64,000 nt of DNA from Entrophospora sp. SA101. Lineage: Eukaryota; Glomeromycota; Glomeromycetes; Entrophosporales; Entrophosporaceae. A program made the position numbers and the translations under genes. The stretch covers positions 37,932 through 101,931 of the forward strand of contig CAUDNR010001890.1 of the NCBI GenBank assembly GCA_958430865.1, written 5' to 3'. The notes under the pieces are model-generated. The model made no database searches and was not told where the DNA came from. It saw only the letters and a program-made list of their open reading frames with translations. Of the stretch, positions 1 through 10,737 are shown one piece after another; positions within the stretch are counted from its first letter, which is position 1; each line of letters opens with the position of its first letter.

Positions 1-74
1 TAGTATTTTATTAATGGCAATGGACCAGCTCAAAGTCCATCAGTTCTCAATGGACCAGTCAATTTGCCAACCCT
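1..74. mobile_element. End of a hAT-like transposon, cut by the window edge
   Basis: Read on the minus strand inward from base 74, the sequence starts CAGGGTTGGCAAATTGAC and continues into GGACTGGTCC motifs. This resembles the terminal inverted repeat of the element at 3475-4707 (CAGTGTTTGCAACTGGACT). The body would lie to the left, outside the window. Only one end is visible, so the assignment to hAT is by similarity of the terminus. Confidence 0.35.
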
Positions 75-365
75 GTTTTAAATACAGTAATACTAAAATA
101 ACTATCCATTGTAGTTCGTTTTGGTGAATTTACTTTTTTTATATTGATATATCTTTCAATTTTATTTGTTTGTAGTGTTATTTTCTTGCTGTAATAAAAA
201 TGAATGCACGGTTTCAAGACCTCTAATGCTTCCTCAAGGCTTAATGTCATCTTCTCAAAATTGTCAGCAGGTACATTCATTTTATTTTTTTATATTTCTG
301 CAAGTTCTTTGATTATTTTATCATCATCTGGAACCTCATAGACAATATTTTCTTCAGGGATATTC
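59..365 (-). pseudogene. Tigger/pogo-like transposase C-terminus, remnant
   Basis: A minus-strand frame reads an acidic stretch (IVYEVPDDDKIIKELAEI, roughly 294-348), then a TAA stop, then an open frame from an ATG at 280. That frame contains SLEEALEVLK and IERYINIKKVNS. This acidic segment followed by a helical tail with a K-rich end is typical of the C-terminus of DDE1 (Tigger/CENP-B-like) transposases that are abundant in arbuscular mycorrhizal fungi. No catalytic part is present. It is a fragment with at least one internal stop, not a working gene. The family call rests on recognition of the tail only. Confidence 0.4.
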
Positions 366-529
366 AAAAAAATCCATCAACTTGTATTTTATGAAAGCAT
401 TTAGTGACACAAAGTCATGAAATTGGATTGCATTACATATTGGAAATTATCCAATCAAATCAAAATTTTTGCAGATGATTTCTAAATATATCCTAGTTAC
501 ACGATGAATTTTATACATTAGTCACGTGG

Positions 530-665
530 GTGCATTTATGGAGGGAGTTTTCATATGAGTGGGACTGAAAAAATACCGTGCAGTGCAGAATATGGAGGGT
601 GTGCATTTATCATTAAGTCCTGAGGTTGGGACCAAGACATAGTGTGCATTTATGGAGGTCTGACT
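530..665. repeat. Subterminal GTGCATTTATGGAGG repeats of a Tigger-like element
   Basis: The motif GTGCATTTATGGAGG or a close variant occurs three times, the last followed by TCTGACTATATA. Repeated short motifs next to a terminus are usual for pogo/Tigger elements. Together with the transposase tail at 59-365 this suggests an internally deleted element spanning about 75-665. Confidence 0.35.
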
Positions 666-1478
666 ATATATATATATATATGGTGGTACAAAATATTAGA
701 AATAGTCAATTAAGTTAAAACGACCGATTTCTATTGGATATAAGGAGAAATTTTTTTTTAAATAAATTATATAGTGGTAATGAGGAATTTTTTTGGTCCG
801 ATATTCTCCGATAAAATTTTCCTAAACTGGGCGAAATTTTTTAACTCTGACGTTGAATTAATTAACATGTTTTTAATAAAATTTTCAAGGTTCAATAAAT
901 TAAGATGTCTTTAAAATTTATTCGATTTATGAAACTTATTCAAATATTTTTTTATTTCAAAAATTAATATTATAAATTTTTCGGATAATTAAATTTGGTG
1001 ATATTAATATGTCACTAACATGTTTCGCTGATCGATTGTAATTGTTCAATGAAAAATCATGCGCTCAAAACTTTAATTTATTATATATACAATACAATCA
1101 TTTTTTGGAATGAGTGTAATGAACACCATTAATTGCATTTAGTTTATAAAACTTATATATATCAAATATGAAAAAATAAATCCTTCAAAAAAAATTTTAA
1201 TGACACAAGTTTGGTCAATGACCTCGGAAGTGGGTTTTAATTTTTTCAATTTTATACTTGCGAAAATTATTTTAAAAAGGTATTCCTCATTTTTTATTAA
1301 ACAAACGGAGATGATTTTTACTGGTCTCATTTTTATATTGAAAAAGATTCTTACCTTCATAAACAACAATAGTTTATACTCTTTTATTTATTTTTCCTAT
1401 TTCTAATAGTTACGATTATACTTAATTCGTGATACGTGAAACAACTGCAATAATTGCATAATAGAATTTGGCACAAAT
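666..1478. other. AT-rich intergenic DNA with a dispersed repeat copy
   Basis: No gene is supported here. Bases about 1195-1375 match 22030-22212 (both contain TTGGTCAATGACCTCGGAAG-like sequence, then a TACTTGCGAA-like segment, then AAAGATTCT..CTTCATAA). A shorter related stretch lies at 13560-13645. This is a dispersed non-coding repeat family of unknown type. Confidence 0.45.
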
Positions 1479-1627
1479 TTTCGCAGATCACTAATTGAAA
1501 TTTTCCGGAACCCATACTTCATTCCTAAAAAACTACTATTTATACGAATTTATAAATTGTATTTGCAAATGTAATAAATAGTAAGAAACCCAAAGTTTTA
1601 ATATACAAATTTTCAAATGGACTTTCT

Positions 1628-2597
1628 TATAAAATATTTTATCTTTATATGGAGGGACCGCTGGATTCTTGCCTAAAATTGCTATATAAAACTTAAGATT
1701 CAAGTATAATATTTAATTATTTATTCAAGAAAAAAAAATATAAATAAGCGTTTGTAATTAGTTTTATTCAAAAAAAAAAGAAATATAAATAGATGTTTGG
1801 TTACTTTGAAAAGTTTAAATTTCACGTGAGGGACGGTTATATTCCAAAAATTCTAAAAATTATTATTATTAATATTGTTTATTATCGCCACAAAATTATA
1901 CTAGCGATCGGCAAAATTTTGCAGTAAACAAATAGAATTATTGAAATTTAAATTTGATGCTAGTTATATGTAATTAATGTCATAAATAAATACAATTCAT
2001 TTTCACTTTAACACATCTTTCCTTCTAAAAAAAATTAATACCAAAACAATCAAAATAATTGTTAGTTTTCTGATTTTTTTGTTTTTTTCCGTTTTAAGGT
2101 TAGTATTGATGCGGTGCGAACGTAAAATTTTTCCGCGTTGCCCAGCCTACACTGTGCAAGGTGTGATGAAGATTTTTATTTATACGGTCTACTTTAATTT
2201 ACGCAAGCAAAATTCTGCTGAATCATATACACTGACTATATTAATATTTAATTAGTAAATTTATAAAATCAAGTTTATTCGGATCTTTATTTTTTTCTCC
2301 TTATCATAATTATATAAACATCCTCAAATTCTCTTTTTTTTTAAAAAAAAATCAAATATGAAAAAATAATTCCTTCTAAAAAAATTCTAAAAAATTAATC
2401 CTTTAAATATAAACAATACACTTTGATTAAGTTGAATGGAAATTAAAATAATACGAAAATTAGCTACTAAATCATGATGGTGAGCAGAAAAGACTCTGAA
2501 AACATTGATTTAATAAAAAATCAAAGAAAAATCGCTAATTTTTCGCTCATATAATTACAATTGCTTTTTTTCGATAATAAATAAAAATCAGTCTCTT
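1628..2597. other. AT-rich intergenic DNA, no gene seen
   Basis: There are no supported coding frames. Around 2340-2410 is a short repeat (AAATATGAAAAAATAATTCC) also found near 12950 and 21915. A short frame from the ATG at 2477 ends after about 25 codons just before the HMG-like relic and may be a remnant of its original N-terminus. Confidence 0.4.
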
Positions 2598-2897
2598 TCC
2601 ACCACTGCGAAATTATCTAGTGGCAAAATTATTACTATTTGCGTACCTGAACTTAAAAATGCACAATTACTTCTTGAAAATAACACAAATTCAGGGCTAC
2701 CAGGTCCTCAATTACTTTTCTATCTTGCCTTGTTAAATGAGCTCACACAACAAATTCCTGATTTTAAGATTAGTAATGCAGAATTGGCAAAAGTTTTTAC
2801 TAATTCTTGGAGGAATTCCAGCATTGAATACACAAACGAATTTATTATCCTAGCAGACTTAACTAAATATCCAACTCGAAAGTTGGAAATTAGTTAA
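2598..2897 (+). pseudogene. HMG-box-like protein, decayed copy (module A)
   Basis: The frame reads from STTAKLSSGK through GPQLLFYLALLNEL and ISNAELAKVFTNSWRNSS to IEYTNEFIILAD. It is the same protein as the intact copy at 7180-7509. The N-terminus with its ATG is missing, being replaced by unrelated AT-rich sequence. A deletion of about 10 bases near the end removes the codons for KLGL and shifts the frame, so translation runs through the 3' hairpin to a TAA at 2895. It is therefore read as a pseudogene. Its HMG character (helix with FYxxLLNEL, then SNAELxKxFxxSWRNSS, then a final helix) is inferred from similarity to the MATA-HMG proteins of these fungi. Confidence 0.6.
2870..2887 (+). other. 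Conserved stop-proximal hairpin (module A)
   Basis: TCCAACT-CGAA-AGTTGGA is a perfect 7-bp stem with a four-base loop. The same hairpin follows each of the better HMG-like copies in the window. In this decayed copy the frameshifted reading frame runs through it. Confidence 0.75.
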
Positions 2898-3039
2898 GTA
2901 ATCAATTTATAATTTTTTTGATTAGATAACACAACCAACAAATAACCAATAATATCTGAAACACACAATCAAAAAAACAACATTTCGAAAAATAAGATTC
3001 AGATTTACAGCTCCTAAATTACTTTTTTATCATTAATAA

Positions 3040-3152
3040 TGTGGAATTTTTACCAATCCTTGGAGGAATTCCAGCACTGAATATACAAATGAATTTATTA
3101 TTCTGACAGACAACGTGAACTTGATTAAATATCCAACTCAAAGTTGGATATT
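3040..3152 (+). pseudogene. HMG-like C-terminal fragment with its hairpin
   Basis: The sequence TTGGAGGAATTCCAGC...GAATATACAAATGAATTTATT repeats the 3' part of the HMG-like gene (WRNSS..EYTNEFI). It is followed by AACTTGATTAA and then by an 11-bp perfect hairpin with a CAA loop (3128-3152). It lies about 240 bases after module A and looks like a tandem, 5'-truncated second copy. Confidence 0.6.
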
Positions 3153-3474
3153 GGTTATGAATTAATTTTGCAAAATATATTTACAATTTTTTTTGGGAAT
3201 CGTTATTATTAAAATCAGTTACAATGTAAATTTATTTCGGAAAATAAATTTTTTATCAAGACTATTATTTTAAATTGATAATATCGTAACATATTTTTTT
3301 ATTAATTCAACATTTTTTGTTAGTTATTTTTTATAATATTTTAATAAGTTTCATTTATAGACTTATAGATTAGATTTACTTTATTTATAATATAATAAAA
3401 CAAAAGATTGGCATCCTTCAAAAAAAATAATGTCTCCAATATATTGTTGGCAAATGATCATGTAATTTAATAAC

Positions 3475-4707
3475 CAGTGTTTGCAACTGGACTAAGTCCT
3501 GTTTTTTTATTCATTGGACCAACTGGACTGGTCCAATCCAGTCCAATCCAGCCCAATCAATTACAATCAAAAATACTTATGATATTAAAATTATTTATTT
3601 TTTATAGCAATGAAATTTTCATGAAAATTAAAATACATTACTGTAATATGGTAGTTGTAAATCTACAATGAACAAATTGCACAGTTCCCATTTTGCATTA
3701 TTATCCCTTTGTGGGTGTATATTATTGGAAGCATCAGTAATTAAATTTTTATTGATTCTATCATTTGTAATTGCTTCATTTTCATGAAAAGCCATATTTT
3801 CAGCTTCTAACATTTTGTTTCATAAAGACAATATTGATTCAAAATTACAACCTTTACTATTATTAGATTTTCATCTTAATCTCAAAGTCTTCAAAATCAC
3901 ATTCATTGTGATTCAAATTTTCTTCATCAGTTTCAGTTGAATTAACTTCATTTTGGTCTAAATTTTGAGCATTATTAGAATGATTAATAATCTCAAGTTT
4001 TTATTTCTGTATACTTGGCTCAAATTTAAGCCATTGTAATATAGCCTTATTATATTATAATAAAAAAATTATTGATTAAAATTTTACTTTTTAAAAATGT
4101 TACTATAATATCAAGAAAGACATGAAATATATTTCTATGCGGAGAATACAAAAATCCAAAGCTTTTCTATTGATGCTGAATTAATACATGTGCTAAAAAT
4201 TCTTTAGCAACATAACCTAACTCGGTTGTTTTAATTGAGCACCAATTCCAAGGTTCCAAATTTTGTAGAAAAATTTACACAAGAAGAAAGAGACTGAAAG
4301 GAGATTGAGAAGTATCAGTTGAAAGATAAATCATCATTATAATATTGCAATCCTTCATTAACATCTTGATTAACATCTTTGTTTGAAATTATTAGTGGAA
4401 ATGCTTTTATAATTAATTTTAAAAAATTGTACAAAAAACATATTGTTCTGTTTTCTTTTTTTGTTTAAATTTTTTGTTTGCCAGGCTTTTGTAGTTTCGT
4501 TATCCATTTCATTTAAAACCAATATGTATTTTGTTAATCAATTCTTTCCCGTTTTTAACAAAACAATAATGGATATAATTTAATAATAGTAAAAAGTCAA
4601 TTGAGACCAAAACAAGTAATTTTAATGATGATGATAATACAAAATTTTTTTGAATCAGTGGTGATTGGACCTGGGACTAGACTGTTCCAGTCCAATTACC
4701 AACACTG
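3475..4707 (-). mobile_element. Decayed hAT element
   Basis: The left end CAGTGTTTGCAACTGGACT and the inverted right end CAGTGTTGGTAATTGGACTG form terminal inverted repeats, with further TCCAGTCCAAT motifs just inside. On the minus strand, about 4130-4290, one frame reads ELGYVAKEFLAHV and a neighbouring frame reads SASIEKLWIFVFSA. These resemble the hAT C-terminal dimerisation block ending in a SERLFS-like motif. An acidic, Asn-rich frame lies at 3860-4000. Stops and frame changes show the transposase is dead. I could not find a matching 8-bp target duplication at the flanks. Confidence 0.55.
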
Positions 4708-6228
4708 CGAGTTAACATAGTAAATTTGTTAAACTTGTACTGATTTACAGACAGTATTAGTATCGTCACCAATTATTATTTGGGAGAGTGTAATAATTAA
4801 CAATAACAATAATTATTATGTGAATCGGTTATTACTAACTACGAGTTTCATTGATGGATAATTTTATTTAGTTATTTATAAAGAAATTTTTTATTGAGTC
4901 GAAACTAATTTGTTGTTGATTTATCTCTAAGCCAATATAGTTGTTAAACCTCATTACAAATTTAAATCACATCGAATTTGAACTGCTTATATATCATTAA
5001 TTCAATTATAGGTGCTCTTGTCACACACTTGCGTCTCCAATACTATTCCGTGCTTGTATAATCGCGCTTTTGTGATAAATAAAGTTAATTCGCAATTCAC
5101 CAAAAACGGAAAGAATTAAATAATGCAGATCGATGCAAAATTACAATCAAATACAAAAACCTCATTCACATTTATGCATAATAAAAGACATTTATGCTAA
5201 TTTTTTACCAGTAAAGTATGAATTTAAAACCGGCTCGGGATTATAGGTAAAATTGCAATATTCGAAACATTCAACTAAAAAATTCACTTGGAGAAATGTA
5301 ATTAAAGATTTTTATTCGTTACTAGAATACCTACTAATCCAATTTTCAATAGTTTTCAACTTTGAGATATCATTTACTTCCAACTCACCTGTTTTACATT
5401 AATTTGGAGATCTTTATATCGTTCATATTTATTTATGTCACCACTATTATCAGAACAACCGTCGAGTGCTTGGAAACTCTTAACACGTTGTTTACCGTGT
5501 CATAATATCATTGAAGTTAACTCTCTAAAGACATCGTCGTTTCTACAAAGTGTAGTTCTGCTGATTGTTCCCTCGGTGGAAGTTATTTGTTTAATAATTG
5601 AAACAAAAATAGAACACATATTTTTTTAATTATTATTTTTAATTATTAATTATTATTCGTTTTTTATTGATTTACGATTTATCACCACTTTACCGCTGTT
5701 TTTTATATTTCAAAAAGGCATGTTTGTTTACAATTTTAAAATAAATGAATCACTTTTTCGAATTATTACTATTACATTTTCAAAAACATGCATGCCATGG
5801 TCGTTTTTAATTAATTGATTAATTTAACATGTTTATATTACCAATATTTTCTAAAATGATAATAAAATAAAAAATTTATTAAATGCAATAACAATATAAC
5901 AACAACAATGTCATCAGTTCAATACCATTTTTTTCTTTATCCTTTTTTTATGTAAGAGATAATTTTTTATCTGACTTTTTTTTCTTGCATGATAATCAAC
6001 TTTTATAAACCTTTTCATATTTTTAGAATATTCACTCTCATATATCGAAGAAAAATCGCAAATCACTTATTGTAACCGTTGGTTGTCAAATGTTTAGATG
6101 TTCTAAATTCGGATTTTTTCATCCTTTCTTGTTTCAAATTTTTCTCTTCTCATAATCTTCAACTTTATTTCATCAACAATTGGTGATGATGATATATTTG
6201 AATCTATTAAATATAAATAAATTATATA
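4708..6228. other. Intergenic DNA, no gene seen
   Basis: This stretch is AT-rich, with somewhat higher GC around 5430-5600. The open frames present have no recognisable domain and no homologue elsewhere in the window. I see no RNA gene or element end. Confidence 0.4.
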
Positions 6229-6360
6229 TACACACCCTAGACAAAAGTTTTCGGGCACCTGTTTTTACCGATTGTGCAAAACTACACATAATAACTATTC
6301 ATAAAATTTTATTAAATTGTAACTTAGGTTTTGGTGAATATATGTGTAAAGTTTGGTATT
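6229..6360. mobile_element. Solo terminal repeat of a Tc1-like element
   Basis: CACACCCTAGACAAAAGTTTTCGGGCACC, then TTGTGCAAAACTACACATAATAACTATTCATAAAATTT and a GGTTTTGGTGAATAT segment, parallels the long terminal repeats of the Tc1 element at 31790-32679 and the termini at 26724 and 43445. No transposase or partner terminus was found nearby. Confidence 0.45.
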
Positions 6361-6423
6361 CTTAAAAGAGAATTGAGCATCAAAAAAATGTTATTTAAAT
6401 ATACCATAATTGCAACATTTTCT

Positions 6424-6666
6424 TAATTAATTGTGACAGTGTTTCAATTAATTATAACGCTTGCTTCATTAATTGTGACCAGGGCTGGAAATATGGTCTG
6501 AAAAAAAACGGAAGTTTCTCCTGAATGCTAAAAATTTTCCGGAAGTTAAAAATTTTAAAAGGAAAATCGGATTTTTAAACTACTAGTCATTAGTACTGTT
6601 TCCAGCCCTGATTGTGACATTTGCTTCGATTAATTATGACGTTTGCTTTACTAATTGTGACATAAA
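6424..6666. repeat. Short tandem repeat (TTAATTGTGAC units) split by a MITE
   Basis: About five degenerate units of roughly 22 bases, each TTAATT(G/A)T(G/A)AC followed by a GTTTGCTTCA-like tail, run from 6424 to 6666. The array is interrupted at 6480-6610 by the hAT MITE listed separately. Confidence 0.55.
6480..6610. mobile_element. hAT-type MITE with perfect 8-bp target duplication
   Basis: The element starts CAGGGCTGGAAATA and ends TGTTTCCAGCCCTG, giving terminal inverted repeats, and is 131 bases long with no coding capacity. ATTGTGAC at 6472-6479 and again at 6611-6618 is an exact 8-bp target-site duplication, the length hAT transposases make. The intact duplication suggests a fairly recent insertion. 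Confidence 0.85.
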
Positions 6667-7179
6667 ATTGTGGCGTAACACAATTTTGCTTTAAAATATT
6701 GTAGTAACATTTACTTAACCTTTTCAAGGCAATAATAGTAATAAATATATAATTTTAATCCTCCCTCTTATTACAAATCTATGATATCATAAATATTATA
6801 ACTTATTTAATCTCATTAGGAAACTGATAAATCCCAATGACATTACTAAATCAAAAAAAAAAAATCCCCAATGTTAAACTATATATTGTTTTACTGTTAA
6901 TTATTGTCTAACGTGATTGGTTTTGAAAGAAAAATGATTACGGGCAACGTTAATATGTCATTGGATTTGTCAGTTTCCTACCTCGGTTAATATAAATTAT
7001 TGCACGTGACCAAACCTCATTCATAATTATAACAACATTTTTTAGATTATGCACTTGAAAAAAAGAGCTAGTAAACTTTTTTATTCCGGTAATTAATATA
7101 AAAGGCTCATTTTTTTTTTCTTCTAAATATTTTTTTTAAAAATCCATCAAAAAACAATACAAAAAATAAACTATAAAAA

Positions 7180-7509
7180 ATGTTAATAGAAAATAAAATA
7201 GTCATTAATTCTCCGCTCACATTTAATTATTATACCACTGCCAATTTATCTAATGGCAAAGTCATTACAATCCGCATACCTAATCTTGAAAATGCAAAAT
7301 TACTTCTTGAAAACAACACAAATTCAGGGTTACCAGGCCCTCAATTAATATTCTATCTTGCCTTATTAAATGAACTCGCACAACAAACTCCTGATTTTAA
7401 GATTAGTAATGCGGAATTGGCAAAAATTTTTACTAATTCCTGGAGGAATTCCAGTATTGAATACACAAACGAATTTATTATCCTAGCGGATAAACTTGGA
7501 CTTAACTAA
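7180..7509 (+). CDS. Short HMG-box-like protein (module B)
   Basis: The protein has 109 residues from an ATG preceded by an A-rich leader, with no introns needed. Residues about 23-60 form a conserved front (TANLSNGKVITI, LENAKLLLENN). Residues 60-109 look like a compact HMG box: a PGPQLIFYLALLNEL helix, ISNAELAKIFTNSWRNSS for helix 2, and EYTNEFIILADKLGL for helix 3, then the stop. In MATA-HMG proteins of arbuscular mycorrhizal fungi a similar box binds DNA; here the basic tail is missing and the first loop is altered, so DNA binding is uncertain. The frame is intact, unlike copies at 2598 and 23356. An HMG-like regulator or a domesticated repeat product are both possible. Confidence 0.6.
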   Translation: MLIENKIVINSPLTFNYYTTANLSNGKVITIRIPNLENAKLLLENNTNSGLPGPQLIFYLALLNELAQQTPDFKISNAELAKIFTNSWRNSSIEYTNEFIILADKLGLN

Positions 7510-7512
7510 ATA

Positions 7513-7530
7513 TCCAACTCGAAAGTTGGA
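7513..7530 (+). other. Conserved stop-proximal hairpin (module B)
   Basis: TCCAACT-CGAA-AGTTGGA is a perfect 7-bp stem that starts four bases after the TAA of the HMG-like gene. The sequence around it is more conserved between modules than other non-coding DNA nearby, which suggests a role in the transcript 3' end, or common descent as part of a mobile unit. Confidence 0.75.
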
Positions 7531-7693
7531 AATTAGTTAAGCAATTAAGTTTTTGGCAATCGTTTAAGTTCGCAAACACAAACATTTTTTTAACCATTTA
7601 ATTGCGACTTTAATTTTAAAATTTTTAATTATGAACAATTTTATAATTCTTTCTTTATTAAAACCATTATTTTTAATCGCACAATAAATTCAT

Positions 7694-7810
7694 AGTTTTG
7701 GTTTTAATAATGAGGAATTGGCAAAAGTTTTTACAAACACTCGGAGGGATCCCAGCCTTGAATACACTGACGAATTTATTATTTTGGCAGATAAACTTGG
7801 ACTCAATTAA
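7694..7810 (+). pseudogene. HMG-like C-terminal fragment
   Basis: The frame NNEELAKVFTN, then RRDPSLEYTDEF, then IILADKLGLN to a TAA at 7808-7810 repeats the last 37 or so residues of the HMG-like protein. It lacks the front half and has TGG changed to CGG (W to R). A further 37-base scrap of the same region (TTTTGGAGGAATTATACACAAACGAATTTATT) lies at 7929-7965. Confidence 0.6.
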
Positions 7811-8240
7811 CTACAACTCGAAGTCAAGTAATTATTTAGCAAAGTGGATGATAAATATATAATGTTTTAAACATACACGAACAAGATTTCGAGCTCTTCA
7901 ATTATTTTTCTTGTTAGGTGCTCCTAATTTTGGAGGAATTATACACAAACGAATTTATTATTTATCCGAGTTCGGTTAAGCAATTATTTTTTTTGGCAAA
8001 AAAATTTTTTTTTCCTCGGTAATCGTTAAATTCGCAAACACAAACTCTCTTACTCTAATTTTAAGATATTTAACTATGAATAGCTTTTTTATTAAAATTA
8101 TTATAATGATATAACAATAATATTTTTTATTAATTTAATCTTTTATTAATTATTTTTTTTATTAAACATTTTATTTTAATGTAAACATTGTTTTAGTTTA
8201 TTTATAATAATAACAATAATGGTCTTAAATATAGACAATG

Positions 8241-8267
8241 TTGGTAAATGACCACGTAATTTGCCAA
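8241..8267. repeat. Module-end palindrome with CACGTA core (module B)
   Basis: TTGGTAAAT-GACCACGTA-ATTTGCCAA is an inverted repeat of 9-bp arms (one mismatch) around a 9-base core. The same block, with perfect arms, ends the module at 19343-19369, and half of it is seen at 24121-24143. The flanking ACATTGCTTGAATA is also shared. Confidence 0.65.
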
Positions 8268-8281
8268 CATTGCTTGAATAA

Positions 8282-8998
8282 ACAAAATGGAATGAATGAA
8301 TAAATTTTTGTATATTTTTTATGCAATTTGTTCATTGCATTCTACAGTTTCTTCATCTGCTCCTACCTATCATCATTATCATTTTCCGACTTCTCTATTT
8401 TTTTTCCTACTTTTCTTTCTACTTTTCTTTCTAATCCTTCTTTTTCACCAACATAATCTTTCACTTCCTCAACTTTTCCATTTCTCCTCCAACTTTACTT
8501 TCACCTCTTTGTGCTCTCATTTGCTTTTTTTAATTGTTCCAATTGTTGACATTTTTTGAAGTATAAAAAATTTATTTGTTTATTTTAATATTTTATATCT
8601 TTAATTACATCCTGATTGTGTTGAAATGGTTATTATAAAACAAAACATGAAATTTGACGTTTTTAAATGTAATTAAAATATTAATATCCATATGCCAATT
8701 GCTATTGTTGCTAATTGACAGGATTATAATAAGTCTATGATAATAAAACATCGTGTAATAACACATCCCTCTCTCTCTGTCTGTGTGTGTGTGTTTAAGT
8801 AATACATCTATGTTTATCCCAAATATCATACACTTCATATACTGTGTACACTTCTTACTTTTTTATCATTTAAATGGTTGTTTAAATTACCAGTTCATAA
8901 TGGAAATTCAGTCAAAATGAATAGTCATGTTGTAATTCATTATTAGTTTGATCAATTACCTTCAATAATGTCAGTCATATCTACGTTGTACTAATCCT
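8282..8998. other. Pyrimidine-rich and simple-repeat DNA
   Basis: A pyrimidine-rich plus strand spans 8390-8530, and a CT/GT microsatellite lies at about 8767-8793. The open frame over the pyrimidine tract is a hydrophobic low-complexity reading with no sign of being a gene. Confidence 0.45.
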
Positions 8999-10370
8999 TT
9001 AAATATCATTAGCTTGCATTGAGAATGAAGGTTCTGTTGAATTTAATAAACCATCACCTTGTGGTTCATTATTGGTTTGATCTATTAGATTATCGACATC
9101 TTCAATGGTGTTGGTTATATTGTCCAAATCTTGCATAACTTGATGAATATGAAGAAAAGAGATCTGGCTTTCCTTGTCAGTATGCTTTATAAAAATAAAA
9201 TTTAATTAATTTTAATATTGGTATAATTTATTAAGCAGTGTTGCTATTTAAAAAAACATTACTTGAGATTGTCCATTGAAAAGATCATAGGAAATGGTTA
9301 TATAATTCTTTTTATTATTACCTATATATATTTCTGCATATTTTCTTGGAGTTTTGATTATTGTTTCATGTTTTTCCTGATATTATCCCATGCATAATAT
9401 CATTGAATTTGATTGACTTATCTTCAAATGGGGTATGAATGAACACTTGAAATTCCCCATAAAAGCATTCCAATATTGATTTTTCATTGCAGCTATAATT
9501 TTCAGCATTATCCAAATATTTAGGATCTGAGGGTCATATTATTATTGTATCTAATCTTTTAAAAGCTTCTATTTGACAACTTAATAAGGATTTTGAGATT
9601 CCAAAATCACAATTTTAATATTCCATTATGAATGGGAATATTTTAGAAATATTAATGTTGGTTATTACTATTAAAATGTAAAAATAATCAAACATAAATA
9701 AGTAATGTTTATACATACCAGATCTCTATGTGCTATTTTATTTTGATGCAAATGACTTACAGCACTTACAAATTTAATTTAGTATTCCAACCCATTGTAT
9801 TAAGTTTGATTTTAAATGTTCACATAAATTACCGTTATTTGGATACTCTAATACAAACATGTAACTTTTTTTATGTTCTTCATTAATGATATGTAAAAAA
9901 AAAAAATAATAAGTATAATAAATATATTTAATTTAATAATGAAAGGTCAACAACATATTTTCTTTTGTTATGCCATGAAATCCTAATATATTACTGTGAA
10001 GTTTTGCTTTACAATGTTGTTTTGCCTTTATAGAAAATCAATTATAAAAGTTTTTGTTAGTATATAATAAACTTATTAGATAAAAAAAAGTTATTTACCT
10101 CATTTAGAGGTTGTTCAAAAGTATATTTTTGGTCAATATTAATCCCATAAATCCTTGAAAATTTTTTAAAGGTGCATGAGAAGTTGTGCCAAATGATCTA
10201 ACATTAATAAATTCAATATTTGAAGGAATTATAACCATAAAATAATACATTCCCTTTTAAGTTGATTTTTCCTTTCTAAAATGGCAATTCTAATGATTTT
10301 AATGATAATTTGAAGCTTATTGTTCTTTTTGGTTTTTTTCTTTTGTTGTAATCTCTTCTACCTCCTCCAT
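8999..10370 (-). pseudogene. TKL protein kinase, decayed
   Basis: Read on the minus strand, the relics appear in kinase order: a start MEEVEEITTKEKNQ at 10370; an N-terminal segment containing DQKYTFEQPLNE (about 10090-10230); YMFVLEYPNNGNLCEHLKSN; a catalytic-loop stretch SAVSHLHQNKIAHRDL ending near 9720; DFGISKSLLS; DPKYLDN..NYSCNEKSI; PFEDKSIKFNDIMHGIISGK; and an acidic tail with SMQANDI to a TAA at 8999. Introns remain between the segments. Stops and frame changes occur throughout (for example before the catalytic loop and after GIISGK), and the substrate-binding part is scrambled. It belongs to the kinase class expanded in these fungi but is not the paralogue of 27120-28997. Confidence 0.6.
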
Positions 10371-10477
10371 TTTGCCTTATCATTTGAACGACTGTGTAAA
10401 ATAGTCTTTCAATAAGTATCGGCTGCAGCTTTTATAAATAATTTATTATTAACAAATATAACGACATATAAAATTTA

Positions 10478-10555
10478 ACATGTAAGCCCATTAAGTCGGA
10501 TGCAACGATCAATTGTTTAAAATAAATAAGTGACCGACCTATCAAGTTTACATGT
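10478..10555. mobile_element. Small MITE of the ACATGTAAG family
   Basis: ACATGTAAGCCCATTAAGTCGG at the left and the inverse of CCGACCTATCAAGTTTACATGT at the right form imperfect inverted repeats. The centre shares ATCAATTGTTTAAA with the better preserved element at 25308-25403. It has no coding capacity. Confidence 0.55.
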
Positions 10556-10570
10556 GCGTAGGGTTTGAAA

Positions 10571-10737
10571 TAGTGTTGGTTTCCAAAACTAGAGAGTTTC
10601 GAAAACCAAAAGGTTTCACCATAAGTTGAAACTAGCCTTGATTTTTGACTATTGACTTTTGATTTAGTTTTGACATGTAATTTTTAATTTTAGTTTTGAC
10701 TTTCATCTCTTCAAAATAGTTTTGGCGACCAACACTA
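10571..10737. mobile_element. MITE with perfect 8-bp target duplication
   Basis: The termini TAGTGTTGGTTTCCAAAACTA and (inverted) TAGTGTTGGTCGCCAAAACTA enclose 167 bases. GTTTGAAA at 10563-10570 is repeated exactly at 10738-10745. The 8-bp duplication fits a hAT-driven MITE, although the terminus differs from that at 6480. The interior holds TTTTGACT-rich repeats. Confidence 0.85.

Noticed and set aside
5435..5629. 64-residue plus-strand frame
   Set aside because: No domain, no conserved neighbour and no splice context; its recurrence at 48819 only reflects the large duplication.
6180..6365. 61-residue plus-strand frame over 6180-6365
   Set aside because: It overlaps a solo Tc1-like terminus and has no protein features.
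8296..8559. Hydrophobic plus-strand frame of Phe, Leu and Ser
   Set aside because: It reads a pyrimidine-rich tract. The apparent membrane segment follows from base composition.
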